NCBI GenBank assembly: GCA_030584085.1
Contig: CP129490.1
Location: 1,335,511-1,399,510, forward strand
Direction of reading: 5' to 3'
Source of the DNA: Melioribacteraceae bacterium
Lineage (GTDB): Bacteria; Bacteroidota; Ignavibacteria; Ignavibacteriales; Melioribacteraceae
DNA: 64,000 nt
The number at the start of each line of letters is the position of its first letter. Within the stretch, counting starts at the first letter, position 1. Positions 1 to 9,675 of the stretch are shown here, one piece after another. The notes beneath the pieces are model-generated. The model ran no database searches, had not been told where the DNA came from, and saw only the letters and a program-made list of their open reading frames with translations. A program made the translations under genes and the position numbers.

Positions 1-1778
1 TTGTAATCCATAGAAACGGATTTTTTATCGACTGCAATGATTCGTTTCTCAAAATAATTGGTTATGAAAGAGAAGAGCTGATTAATACAAATATTGTTGA
101 GAAATGCATTCATAAAGACAACATCAAAACAGTAGTAGAGAAAGTCAAAAATAAGGACATCAAACCATATGAAGTAAGAGGAAAAAGAAAAAATCAAGAA
201 ATATTTCCGGTAGAGATTGAATCACGTGAAGTGATTCTTGATGGCGAACAAGTAAGAGTAGCCGCGATTAGGGACTTAACGGAGATTAAAAAACAGAAAG
301 AAATTATTGAAAGGGAAGAATGGCTTTTATCTACAATGATGCAAAATATTCCAGACTCCATTTATTTTAAAGATCTTGAAAGCAAATTTATAAGAGTAAA
401 TAGAAGTACATACAGTAAGTTCAATGTAGAATCCGCCGATGAATTAATAGGCAAAAGTGATTTTGATATTTTTGATGAAGAACATGCTCTACCCGCGTAT
501 AAGGACGAACAAAAAATAATCAATACCGGAATCCCGATAATTAATAAAATTGAAAAAGAATCTTGGAAAGACGGTAAAATTGGATGGGTTTCGACCACAA
601 AGCTCCCACTTTATGATAAGAACGGAAAAATTGTAGGTACTTTTGGCATTACTCGTGATATTTCGGAGCTTAAAAATGCACAAGAAAATTTAATCGCAGA
701 GAAAGAAAAGTTCGAGCAGTTACTGAGATTAGTGCCTAGTGCAGTATTTACTATTGATACAGAACAAAGAGTTACAAGCTGGAATTTTATGGCTGAAAAA
801 TTAACAGGTTTTTCAGCATCAGAAATGATAGGTAAAAAATGTACTGATTGGGCAATAAGTCCATGCGGACAGGCTTGTGGCTTATTCAATTCTGATATTC
901 CTAAACCAATTACCGATGTTGAATGTATGTTGAAACATAAAAGCGGTAAAACAATTACAGTCTCAAAAAATGTGGATGAGATAAAAGATGCCAATGGAAT
1001 TATTATTGGCGGAATCGAAAGCTTTGTAGATATAAGTGAACGCAAGGAATATGAAACTCAAATTAAAAAAATAAACAAAGAACTTGCCGAAACAAATAAA
1101 AGTAAAGATCGATTCTTCTCGATCATTGCACATGATTTAAGAAATCCGTTTATAACGCTGTTAGGTTTTTCTGAAATGCTGATCGAAGATTATAATGAGT
1201 TTACCGATGAAGAAAAGATAAATTATTTAAAAGAAATGGAAAAGACTGCGAAGTCATCCTATCAACTATTAGAAAATCTACTTCAATGGTCAAGATCACA
1301 AACGGGTACGATAAAATTTACGCCCCAGGAATTAAATTTTGTAGATATACTTAAAGAAAATTTTTCATTACTCGAAAAATCAGCAGAAATGAAAAACATT
1401 AAATTGGAATCCAAATTATCTACCGCTGAATTTATTATGGCAGATTATGATATGGTTACTACGGTTTCAAGAAATTTACTGACCAATGCTATCAAATTTA
1501 CTCCTTCAGGCGGTTCCATCATAGTTGGTTCAACAAACAGAGATGGTATGATTGAGTTTTATATAAAGGATACCGGAGTTGGTATAAGTCCGGAAAGAGT
1601 TGAAAGCATTTTTAGAATTGATCAAACATCATCAACCGTTGGCACAGACGGTGAGAAAGGGTCCGGACTTGGATTGGTACTCTCAAATGAATTTATTCTA
1701 AAACATGGTGGAGAAATTTGGGTTGAAAGTGAAATAGGAAAGGGAACAACTTTCTTCTTTACTCTTCCAAAATCATAA
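1..1778 (+). CDS. PAS-domain sensor histidine kinase, 5' partial
   Basis: The frame is open from base 3 to the stop at 1778 (about 591 residues visible), and the gene runs off the left edge. The first in-frame GTG at 231 lies inside a PAS domain, because residues before it (HRNGFFIDCNDSF, GYEREELI) are typical PAS, so 231 is not the real start. Visible order: PAS (1-90), PAS around SIYFKDLESKFIRVN, PAS around FTIDTEQRVTSWN, HisKA with the phospho-acceptor histidine in FFSIIAHDLRNPF, then HATPase_c with the N-box NAIKF, DTGVGIS and GSGLGL. No membrane segment is visible. Autophosphorylation on His is the family role; the signal and partner regulator are unknown. The VOC gene follows after 20 bp and may be cotranscribed. 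Confidence 0.9.
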   Translation, partial: VIHRNGFFIDCNDSFLKIIGYEREELINTNIVEKCIHKDNIKTVVEKVKNKDIKPYEVRGKRKNQEIFPVEIESREVILDGEQVRVAAIRDLTEIKKQKEIIEREEWLLSTMMQNIPDSIYFKDLESKFIRVNRSTYSKFNVESADELIGKSDFDIFDEEHALPAYKDEQKIINTGIPIINKIEKESWKDGKIGWVSTTKLPLYDKNGKIVGTFGITRDISELKNAQENLIAEKEKFEQLLRLVPSAVFTIDTEQRVTSWNFMAEKLTGFSASEMIGKKCTDWAISPCGQACGLFNSDIPKPITDVECMLKHKSGKTITVSKNVDEIKDANGIIIGGIESFVDISERKEYETQIKKINKELAETNKSKDRFFSIIAHDLRNPFITLLGFSEMLIEDYNEFTDEEKINYLKEMEKTAKSSYQLLENLLQWSRSQTGTIKFTPQELNFVDILKENFSLLEKSAEMKNIKLESKLSTAEFIMADYDMVTTVSRNLLTNAIKFTPSGGSIIVGSTNRDGMIEFYIKDTGVGISPERVESIFRIDQTSSTVGTDGEKGSGLGLVLSNEFILKHGGEIWVESEIGKGTTFFFTLPKS

Positions 1779-1798
1779 TTAATTTTTGGAGATAAACT

Positions 1799-2194
1799 AT
1801 GACAGAAAAAAAGAAATTTGCTGCCGGCTCAGTTGGTTGGGTCGATCTTACAGTTAACGATGCAGACAAACTAAAGATATTTTATGAAGATGTTGTAGGT
1901 TTCAAATCTGCTCCTGTTTCGATGGGAGAATATAATGATTTTACTATGATCTCACGAGATGATGATATTCCTTATGCCGGTGTTTGTAATAACAAGGGAA
2001 CGAATAAAGGATTACCACCGTATTGGTTGGTTTATTTTAATGTATCGGATATCGAGCAGAGTTGTAAAAGAGTTATTGAACTTGGCGGCGAATTATTGTT
2101 TGAACCAAAAATTATGGGTGGTTATGGAAAATATTGTGTAATCAAAGATCCCGCTGGTGCTTATTGTGCCTTATTCGAACCGATTGAAAAATAA
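1799..2194 (+). CDS. VOC (glyoxalase/bleomycin-resistance fold) family protein
   Basis: 131 residues with the two beta-alpha-beta-beta-beta halves of the vicinal-oxygen-chelate fold. The first half starts at VGWVDLTVNDADKLKIFYEDVVGF. The second runs from YWLVYFNVSDIEQSCKRV to IKDPAGAYCALFEP, the usual VOC ending with a glutamate metal-ligand position. A ribosome-binding site (GGAG) lies about 10 bases before the ATG. The protein is cytoplasmic (no signal peptide). Members include dioxygenases, glyoxalases and proteins of unknown role, and the substrate cannot be read from sequence. It sits 20 bp after a kinase gene, and a hairpin follows it. Confidence 0.85.
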   Translation: MTEKKKFAAGSVGWVDLTVNDADKLKIFYEDVVGFKSAPVSMGEYNDFTMISRDDDIPYAGVCNNKGTNKGLPPYWLVYFNVSDIEQSCKRVIELGGELLFEPKIMGGYGKYCVIKDPAGAYCALFEPIEK

Positions 2195-2217
2195 TGTTTG
2201 TAATTTATCACGCCGGC

Positions 2218-2247
2218 GGGGATACCCTATCTGCTTTAGATATCCCC
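2218..2247 (+). terminator. Hairpin after the VOC gene, possible terminator
   Basis: GGGGAT (2218-2223) can pair with ATCCCC (2242-2247), and ATCT (2229-2232) with AGAT (2238-2241), leaving a 5-nt bulge and a GCTTT loop. Only a short CTTT follows, so termination is not certain. The surrounding 2205-2292 block is richer in G+C than its neighbours, and its ends carry CGCCGG and CCGGCG. Confidence 0.35.
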
Positions 2248-2326
2248 CTTTGCAAGATTCCATTGGACTGTGATCTAGCTTATGCTCCGGCGCAAATTTT
2301 TTATTAAATAGTAATTAAGAGATTTT

Positions 2327-2354
2327 TTGAATTTGTTTTTATATAAAGTATAAT
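2327..2354 (+). promoter_or_regulatory. Candidate sigma-70 type promoter of galE
   Basis: TTGAAT at 2327-2332, a 16-bp spacer, then TATAAT at 2349-2354. A start site near 2361 would give a leader of about 80 nt before galE. The leader contains the small inverted repeat ACCCATTTGGGT (2375-2386). This is a motif match only. Confidence 0.4.
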
Positions 2355-2441
2355 TTGTAGATTGAGAAACAATCACCCATTTGGGTAGGTATTAATTTTA
2401 GCTAAGCAAAACAATATTATTATTAGAGGACATTTTTAAAT

Positions 2442-3407
2442 ATGAAAATCTTAATAACCGGCGGCGCAGGATATATTGGAAGTCACGTTGTACATGATTT
2501 AATTGAACAAGGTCATGATACATTTGTTTTTGATAATTTATCTACAGGATTAGAGCAGAATCTTCACCCATCATCAAAATTTATTGAAGGTGATATCCTA
2601 AATGAGAATGATCTCAACAAAATTTTCGAAGAAAAATATGATGTTATTTTTCATTTTGCTGCCTTAAAAGCTGCGGGCGATTCGATGATTCATCCATCTA
2701 AGTTTGCAAAAGGCAACATTACCGGAAGTTTAAATCTTTTGATGAAGATGGTTCAACATGATGTTAAGCATATAATATTTTCATCGTCTGCTGCTGTTTA
2801 TGGAAATCCACAATACCTTCCGATTGATGAAGATCATCCAAAAGATCCAACAAACTACTATGGCTATACAAAACTTGCCATAGAAGAAAACTTAGAATGG
2901 TTTAGCAGGCTGCATAAAATAAACTACGCAGCTCTTCGCTATTTTAATGCAACCGGTTATGATGTCCGTGGCAGAGTTTATGGTCAAGAAAAAGACACAA
3001 CAAATCTTTCTCCACTAGTGATGGAAGTTGCAGCCGGAACTAGAAAAGAATTACAAGTGTTCGGAGATGATTATGATACTGAAGATGGGACATGTATTCG
3101 TGATTATATTCATGTAAATGATTTATCAGATGCGCATTTAAGAGCAATGGATTATTTATCCAATGAAAATAAAAATTTAGTGGTTAATCTTGGCACAAAT
3201 AAGGGGAGTAGTGTTTTAGAAGTAATTAAAGCTGCCGAGAAAGCAATAGATAAAACAATTAATTACAAAGTTGTTGGAAGAAGAGCAGGTGATCCGGCCA
3301 ATCTTGTTGCATCTTATCAACGAGCAAAAGAAATCTTAAATTGGGAAGCAAAATATTCAGATCTGAATACAATCTTTGAAAGTATGAAAAAGGTTTATCT
3401 AAAATAA
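2442..3407 (+). CDS. galE: UDP-glucose 4-epimerase
   Basis: 321 residues, a typical length for an extended short-chain dehydrogenase. The N-terminal Rossmann motif TGGAGYIGSH binds NAD. The catalytic signature YYGYTK (Tyr-x3-Lys) and the preceding SSSAAVYG serine stretch are present, as are RYFNATG and CIRDYIHVNDL, both typical of GalE. It interconverts UDP-glucose and UDP-galactose in the cytoplasm, feeding cell-surface glycan synthesis and galactose use. A TTAGAGGAC ribosome-binding region lies 8-16 bases before the ATG. It appears to be a single-gene unit with its own promoter. A related nucleotide-sugar epimerase cannot be excluded, but the motif set favours GalE. Confidence 0.93.
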   Translation: MKILITGGAGYIGSHVVHDLIEQGHDTFVFDNLSTGLEQNLHPSSKFIEGDILNENDLNKIFEEKYDVIFHFAALKAAGDSMIHPSKFAKGNITGSLNLLMKMVQHDVKHIIFSSSAAVYGNPQYLPIDEDHPKDPTNYYGYTKLAIEENLEWFSRLHKINYAALRYFNATGYDVRGRVYGQEKDTTNLSPLVMEVAAGTRKELQVFGDDYDTEDGTCIRDYIHVNDLSDAHLRAMDYLSNENKNLVVNLGTNKGSSVLEVIKAAEKAIDKTINYKVVGRRAGDPANLVASYQRAKEILNWEAKYSDLNTIFESMKKVYLK

Positions 3408-3652
3408 TTAAGTAATTTGTTTTGAAAGTTTACCAAATTATCTAGTTCAGCATTGCTGGTATTTACTTGAATCTTAGATAAATTATAGACATCTTGGTCT
3501 AAATCTTACATCAAACTCTTTTTATTGTCGGAGGAGAGATTAATCATATATCTATCTCTTTTTCATAGTACACACATCACAAAGAACTAATTTTTTCGAG
3601 TATAAATTTTAGCTTACGTTTTTGTTATACTCACTAAAAAAATAATATCATT

Positions 3653-6600
3653 ATGAACGAAAAAATAAATATTCTTTTTATTGTAGAGTCTGCTGAAATA
3701 AAGAAGAACATTCTTGATCTGATTGACGAAAGTAAATTTTCGGTCCTCTTTAAAGATCGTGTAAGTGATGCAAAGCTTATTCCTTCAAACGAGGAAATAG
3801 ATCTAATTATTCTCGAAGTCAGAAATAAAGAGGTAAACTCAGTTGAAGTCTCAAGAGCAAATATTGCAGAATTAATTAATAAACAGAAATCCTTAATACT
3901 TGTATCTACAAATACTTTTACGGAAGAACACAAGAATAATTATAAAGAATTCGATGTAATTGATTACTTGTCATTACCCATTGACGTAGAAAAATTCTCA
4001 TCTCATTTAAAAATTATATATAACTGCACTAAACAACTCAAAGAAAAGAATTTAGAATTTGCTAAACTTCATAAACAACTCAAACAAGCAGAAGAAAGAT
4101 TTAACAATTTACTACAGAATATTCCAAATGGATTTATTTCGGTTTACGATCGTAAATATAGATTCTTTTTTGTTGATGGGAATGAACTTCCGAAATTGAA
4201 TCTCGAAAAAGAAAAAATGATTGGCAAAACAATTTCAGATGTTTTCCCGGCAACTGTAGCAAATAAATTAATGAGTTTTTATGAAGGTGTTTGGAGAGGT
4301 AACAAAGTAGAATTTGAATTTGAGTATCGAGATGAATTCTATTTAAGTGCAGCAGCGCCGATAATGGATTTAACTAATACGGTAACACAGATTATAGTTA
4401 TAACGCAAAACATTACGGAATCGAAAAAAAATGAATTGTCTTTAAGAAGGAGTGAAGAGAAGTTTAGTTCATTTATGAATCACATCCCTGCCGGAATATT
4501 TATTAAAGATTTTGATGGACGTTACAGATTTATTAACCGGTTTAATGAAGAAACCTTTGGTATGCATGATTGGGATGGCAAAAAGTCAGAAGAATTTTTT
4601 GGGGATTCAGTCATAAGTACTTTCGATTATGAACAAAAAAGAGTAATCGAAGAAGGTAAATACATCTCATCAACAAGAGTTTTCGATAATGAAGGTAATG
4701 AGAGAATTTTCAACACTCAATTATTTCTAATTGAGAATGAAAAGGGAGAAAAATTAATTGGCGGAGTTTCTCTCGATGAAACCGAATATCATCATGCAAT
4801 GGCAAGGCTTGAAGAGAGTGAGGAGAAGTATAGAAGTATTTTTGAAAATTCGGTACTCGGTATTTTCAGAACAACTTCTGATGGAAGAATAATCGAGATT
4901 AATGATTCGCTAGCAAAAATATATGGTTATAATTCATCAACAGAGATGCTGCAAGAAGTAAAGAATGTTCTTCAAATGTATGCTAATACTGAGGATAGAT
5001 CAGAACTCGCTTCTCAATTATCTAAGAATGGTTATATACACAATTATGAATTACTAGCTAATCATAAAGATAATTATCAGAAATGGGTTTCTATTAATGC
5101 TACAGCTCAACTTGGTCCAGATGGCGAAGTCTATTTTGACGGAACCATAGAAGATATTACTGATAAAAAAAATTATCTGGCTACACTCAAACAAAAGGAA
5201 CAAGAATTTCGCGAAATATTTAATTCGAGCGTAGATGCCTTATTTATACAAGACATCTCCACTGGATTAATTATGGATTGCAATGATAGAACAGTTGAAA
5301 TGTATGGTTATTCTTCTAAAGAGGAGATTATTGCTAGGACAGTAGCAAATCTTAGCGCAAATGTATCACCTTATGATGAGATTGCTGCTCAAAATTATAT
5401 TAATATGGCAAGGGAAACCGGAAGTTGTAATTTTGAGTGGCTTGCAAAAAAGAAAACTGATGAAAATTTTTGGGTTGAAGTTAATCTTAAAAAAACTGAG
5501 ATCGGCGGCAAAGATAGAATTTTAGCAATCGTGCGTGACATAAATGAACGTAAAGCAGCAGCAAAAAGATTAGAGGAAAGCGAACTAAAGTATAGAAATT
5601 TATTTGAGAATCAATTAGAGTCTTTTGCTTATCATGAAATTCTTTTAGAAAATGATGTACCTATTGATTACAGATTTATTGATGTGAATAATAAATTTAT
5701 TGAGCAAACAGGTCTTAAAAGTAAAAATGATATTATTGGTAAGCGAGTTCTAGAATTATGGCCTAGAACAGAAAAATATTGGATCGAGACTTATGGAGAA
5801 ATAGCACTAACAGGTGTACCAAAAGTTTTTGAGCATTTTTCTTCAGTTCATAATCGATACTACTTAGTTAATGCGTACTCACCTCAAAAAGGATTTTTTG
5901 CAACTAGTTTTTTAGATATCACAGAGAAGAAAAAAACCGAACTTGCTTTAAGAAGTAGTGAAGAAAAGCTAAGAGCATTTTTTGAATCGGATGTTGTTGG
6001 CACTGTATCTGCCGATATATATGGTGGTATTCATAATACCAATAAAAAATATTTAGAGATAATTGGTTATTCTGAAGAAGAAGTAAGAAGTGGAAAGGTA
6101 CGATGGAATAAAATAACACCGGAAGAATTTAGTGAGCTTGAAACCGCAAAAATTATGGAAGCCAAGAAGCATGGCTCATGTAAACCTTATGAGAAACAAT
6201 ATATTCGAAAGGATGGAACAAGAATTTGGGTAATCATCGGGTTTGTTTTAATCGGATCGGCAGAAGAAGAATTAATTGCGTTTATCCTAGACATACAAAA
6301 GATGAAAGAGAATCAACTAGAACTGGAAAGAAGAAATAAATTTATTCAAACTGTTATGGATAATCTTCCTATAGGTGTCGCCTTAAATAAAATTAAGGAA
6401 GGAAGCGCATTTTATGAAAATCAAAAGTTTAATGAGATATATGGCTGGCCTTCCGATGATATTAGAAATGTTGAGAAATTTTTTGAATTAGTTTACCCGG
6501 ATCCCAAATATCGAAAAGAAATTATGGATAGAGTAATTTCTGATATGCAATCAGGAGACCCGCAGAGAATGAAGTGGGATAATTGTATTGTTACTCATAA

Positions 6601-8506
6601 GGATGGTAGTAAGCACATAATAAATGCACAGAATATTCCTTTACCGGAACAGAACATTATGGTTTCAACAGTGATTGATGTTACTGCGGAAAAACAAATT
6701 GAAAATCTCTTGAAGGAAAGTGAAGAAAGATACAGAGTATTAGTTGAAAATGCTCCGGATGCAATAGCAATCCATACAGATGGTAAAATTGTCTTTGCCA
6801 ATCCAGCCTCCAAAGAACTACTTGAAGCCGATAGTCAGGATGAAATAATCGGTCTTGATTTATCAAAAATTATTTACCATGAAGATGCCGCTGATGTGAA
6901 GAAGCGTGTTGAAGATCTTTTAAAAAATGATAAACCAATGTATTTCATTGAGGAAAGATATGTTACCTTAAAAGGTAACATTATTAATGCTGAAGTTACT
7001 GCTGTCCCGATTATTTTCAATAACAAAAAATCGATTCAGGTAATTGTACGCGATATAAGCGAGAGAAAGAGAGCTGAAATTGCTCTTAAAGAAAGTGAAG
7101 AGAAGTATAGATTATTAGTAAACAATCAAACCGACCTTGTAGTAAAGGTTAATGCTAATGGCGAATTTGAATTTACTAGCAAATCATACTGTGAATTGTT
7201 TGGTAAGACTGAGGAAGAACTTATTGGTAAACAGTTTATACCTTTGGTGCATGAAGATGATGTTGAGCATACATTGAATGAAATGAAGAAATTATACGAA
7301 CCTCCTCATAGATGTTACATAGAACAAAGAGCTAAGACAACAATTGGCTGGAGATGGCTTGGTTGGTCGGATAAAGCAATTGTAAATGATAATGGTGAAG
7401 TTGAATCAATTATCGGTGTTGGACGTGATATAACCGAGAGAAAAGAAATGGAGCAGCAAATTTTAGCTGAACGAAATTTAGCTGAAATGTATCTTGAAAC
7501 TGCAGCGGTTATGATGATCGCTCTTAACAATAAGGGCGAAGTAACTATGATAAATCGTGAAGGATCGGAATTATTAGGGTATTCAAAAAAATATATAATT
7601 GGCAAAAACTGGGTGGAAAATTTTGTACCTCAAACAAATAGAGAACGCGTTAGTGATATTCTTTTAAAAGCACTTGCTGGAGAACTAACATTAAATGAAT
7701 ATGTCGTAAATGAAGTATTATGCCGACATAAAAAGATTAAAACCATCGGCTGGCATAATAATATATTACGTAATGAAGACGGGAATATAATTGGCGTATT
7801 AAGCTCGGGTGAAGATATTACTGAGTCCATTAGACTCCAGCAGAATCTTGAATCAACCAATAAAGAATTGTCCGAATTAACAAAACATATTCAAGATTTA
7901 AGAGAGTCGGAAAGATCCAAATTAGCCAGAGAAATTCATGACGATCTTGGTCAAGCTTTGACAGCTATTAAGCTGGATCTCTCGCTGGTTAAAAATTATA
8001 ACGATAATCTCGATGCAGAAATACGAAAAAGAGTCGAGTCCGCTATTATGCTTGTAAACCATTCAATTAAAACTGTGCAACAAATTACAAGTGAACTAAG
8101 ACCCGGACTAATTGATGATCTTGGATTATTACCCACAATAGAATGGTACGCAAACGAATTTTCTGATAGAAGTAAAATAGAAACAAATTTAACAATACAG
8201 ATTACTGAAGAAAGCATTAAAGAAGAACAGAAAATAACGATTTATCGAATTCTTCAAGAATCATTAACAAATGTAATAAGACACGCCGAAGCAAAAAAAG
8301 TAAACATAACTCTTAAAAAAGTTGATAATAATCTTGTTCTAGCTATAGCCGATAATGGAAAAGGAATTCCGGAATCAGAGAAGAAAAGTATGAAATCATT
8401 CGGGTTAATCGGAATGCGGGAGAGAGCAAGTTCAATCAATGCCGAATTGGAAATTGAAAGTAAATTAAATAAAGGTACAACAGTAACCTTAACTGTGCCA
8501 CTGTAA
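3653..8506 (+). CDS. Giant soluble sensor histidine kinase: degenerate receiver, ten PAS domains, HisKA_3/HATPase
   Basis: 1617 residues without a membrane segment. Residues 1-125 look like a receiver domain, but the phospho-acceptor region reads DLIILEVR, with Glu in place of the usual Asp. A coiled-coil linker follows, then about ten PAS repeats (residues 140-1400), each ending in a DITE(R/K)K-type linker and starting with a (E)SEEKYR-type helix. The C-terminus is of the NarX/DegS type: SERSKLAREIHDDLGQAL (HisKA_3, with the phospho-acceptor His), then a HATPase with ESLTNVIRHAEA, ADNGKGI and GLIGMRERA. HisKA_3 kinases normally pair with LuxR-type regulators, and one follows after 45 bp. No clear ribosome-binding site precedes the ATG. 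Ligands are unknown; no haem- or FAD-specific motif was recognised. Confidence 0.93.
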   Translation: MNEKINILFIVESAEIKKNILDLIDESKFSVLFKDRVSDAKLIPSNEEIDLIILEVRNKEVNSVEVSRANIAELINKQKSLILVSTNTFTEEHKNNYKEFDVIDYLSLPIDVEKFSSHLKIIYNCTKQLKEKNLEFAKLHKQLKQAEERFNNLLQNIPNGFISVYDRKYRFFFVDGNELPKLNLEKEKMIGKTISDVFPATVANKLMSFYEGVWRGNKVEFEFEYRDEFYLSAAAPIMDLTNTVTQIIVITQNITESKKNELSLRRSEEKFSSFMNHIPAGIFIKDFDGRYRFINRFNEETFGMHDWDGKKSEEFFGDSVISTFDYEQKRVIEEGKYISSTRVFDNEGNERIFNTQLFLIENEKGEKLIGGVSLDETEYHHAMARLEESEEKYRSIFENSVLGIFRTTSDGRIIEINDSLAKIYGYNSSTEMLQEVKNVLQMYANTEDRSELASQLSKNGYIHNYELLANHKDNYQKWVSINATAQLGPDGEVYFDGTIEDITDKKNYLATLKQKEQEFREIFNSSVDALFIQDISTGLIMDCNDRTVEMYGYSSKEEIIARTVANLSANVSPYDEIAAQNYINMARETGSCNFEWLAKKKTDENFWVEVNLKKTEIGGKDRILAIVRDINERKAAAKRLEESELKYRNLFENQLESFAYHEILLENDVPIDYRFIDVNNKFIEQTGLKSKNDIIGKRVLELWPRTEKYWIETYGEIALTGVPKVFEHFSSVHNRYYLVNAYSPQKGFFATSFLDITEKKKTELALRSSEEKLRAFFESDVVGTVSADIYGGIHNTNKKYLEIIGYSEEEVRSGKVRWNKITPEEFSELETAKIMEAKKHGSCKPYEKQYIRKDGTRIWVIIGFVLIGSAEEELIAFILDIQKMKENQLELERRNKFIQTVMDNLPIGVALNKIKEGSAFYENQKFNEIYGWPSDDIRNVEKFFELVYPDPKYRKEIMDRVISDMQSGDPQRMKWDNCIVTHKDGSKHIINAQNIPLPEQNIMVSTVIDVTAEKQIENLLKESEERYRVLVENAPDAIAIHTDGKIVFANPASKELLEADSQDEIIGLDLSKIIYHEDAADVKKRVEDLLKNDKPMYFIEERYVTLKGNIINAEVTAVPIIFNNKKSIQVIVRDISERKRAEIALKESEEKYRLLVNNQTDLVVKVNANGEFEFTSKSYCELFGKTEEELIGKQFIPLVHEDDVEHTLNEMKKLYEPPHRCYIEQRAKTTIGWRWLGWSDKAIVNDNGEVESIIGVGRDITERKEMEQQILAERNLAEMYLETAAVMMIALNNKGEVTMINREGSELLGYSKKYIIGKNWVENFVPQTNRERVSDILLKALAGELTLNEYVVNEVLCRHKKIKTIGWHNNILRNEDGNIIGVLSSGEDITESIRLQQNLESTNKELSELTKHIQDLRESERSKLAREIHDDLGQALTAIKLDLSLVKNYNDNLDAEIRKRVESAIMLVNHSIKTVQQITSELRPGLIDDLGLLPTIEWYANEFSDRSKIETNLTIQITEESIKEEQKITIYRILQESLTNVIRHAEAKKVNITLKKVDNNLVLAIADNGKGIPESEKKSMKSFGLIGMRERASSINAELEIESKLNKGTTVTLTVPL

Positions 8507-8551
8507 GCAAACATATATTTAATAAAAATAAATTTAGACAGGATATGTTTT

Positions 8552-9181
8552 ATGAAAGCTTTGGTTGCCGATGATCACTCAATAGTTCGAATGGGTGTAA
8601 AACATATCCTTGAAAGACACCCTGTAATTACTACTATATTTGAAGCGAGCGACGGTCAGGAAGCATTGAAAATTATTGAGGAAAATGAACTTGATTTAGT
8701 AATCTTAGATATCTCAATGCCGGTCATTAGTGGATTGGAAGTTCTCAAAAGAGGGTTGGAAAACAAACCCGAAATTAATTTTTTAATCCTCAGTATGCAT
8801 GCGGAAAAGGAATATGCGTTAAGAGTTCTTAAAAATGGAGCTAGCGGATATTTAACAAAGGACTCACTCGCGGATGATTTACACAACGCAATTGATATTG
8901 TGCTTGAGGGCAAAAAATATGTTTCTCAAAATATGTCCGAAATCTTACTCCATATAAATGAAGAAAAGTTTGAAATACCTTTACACGAAAAACTTTCCGA
9001 AAGAGAATTTGATGTCTTTATAAAACTAGCTACCGGTAAAAAATTAAATGAGATAGCCCAAGAATTATTTTTGAGTATTAAAACTGTCAGCACATATAAA
9101 ACACGCCTATTAGATAAAATGAATTTATCCTCAGTTGCCGAGATTACAAAATACGCTATAGATCATAAGTTGATCAAGTAG
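8552..9181 (+). CDS. NarL/FixJ-family response regulator
   Basis: 209 residues. The N-terminal receiver has acidic pocket residues D7/D8, phospho-acceptor D53 in LVILDISMP, and conserved Ser/Thr and Lys in ILSMHAE and GYLTKDS. The C-terminal LuxR-type helix-turn-helix reads LSEREFDVFIKLATGK, EIAQELFLSIKTVSTY and DKMNLSS. It is a DNA-binding transcription regulator and almost certainly the partner of the HisKA_3 kinase just upstream, judging by adjacency and matching family types. Its regulon is unknown. No copy of an obvious binding site was identified nearby. Confidence 0.93.
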   Translation: MKALVADDHSIVRMGVKHILERHPVITTIFEASDGQEALKIIEENELDLVILDISMPVISGLEVLKRGLENKPEINFLILSMHAEKEYALRVLKNGASGYLTKDSLADDLHNAIDIVLEGKKYVSQNMSEILLHINEEKFEIPLHEKLSEREFDVFIKLATGKKLNEIAQELFLSIKTVSTYKTRLLDKMNLSSVAEITKYAIDHKLIK

Positions 9182-9284
9182 CTTGTAAGAATATTCCTAC
9201 AAAAGATTCAGAAAAGTCCTACATATTTAATAATCCTTTTTGATTATTCTTAAACAACAAAACAAAAAGCCTAGAGGGGTTTCA

Positions 9285-9668
9285 ATGAGGATTTTATTAG
9301 TAGATGACTCAAAGATTTTACAAGAAAGAATTCTCAGCATCATTAATGAATGTGATTTTGTTCAAGAAGTTGATCAAGCCTACAATACTTTGGAGGCGAA
9401 AGAAAAACTAATTGGTTCCATTTATGATATTGTTATTTCCGATATCCGAATGCCCGGCGGAGGTGGGTTGGAATTATTACAATTTATTAAAGAACGTCAT
9501 CCTGATACAAAGGTTATTATTATGACTAATTATCCTTACCCGCAATATCAAAACAGAGCTTCTGAACTCGGGGCTGAATATTTCATAAGTAAAAATGAAG
9601 AACTCGAAAATTTAGCAAGTATTATATGTGAATTGAATTCCCCAGATATCGAGTCAAACCATAATTAG
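9285..9668 (+). CDS. Stand-alone receiver (CheY-like) protein
   Basis: 127 residues from ATG 9285. This start is chosen over the upstream ATT at 9240 because GAGGGG (9274-9279) is well placed and the protein then begins directly with the receiver strand MRILLVDDS. It has D7/D8, phospho-acceptor D53 in VISDIRMPGG, Thr in IIMTNYP and Lys in FISKNEE. No output domain is present, so it acts by protein contact or as a phosphorelay intermediate. It ends 7 bp before the membrane kinase gene, which is its likely partner. Confidence 0.85.
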   Translation: MRILLVDDSKILQERILSIINECDFVQEVDQAYNTLEAKEKLIGSIYDIVISDIRMPGGGGLELLQFIKERHPDTKVIIMTNYPYPQYQNRASELGAEYFISKNEELENLASIICELNSPDIESNHN

Positions 9669-9675
9669 AATTCAG

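Noticed and set aside
611-1045. 144-codon open frame on the minus strand
   Set aside because: Lies wholly inside a clear PAS kinase gene, with no family resemblance.
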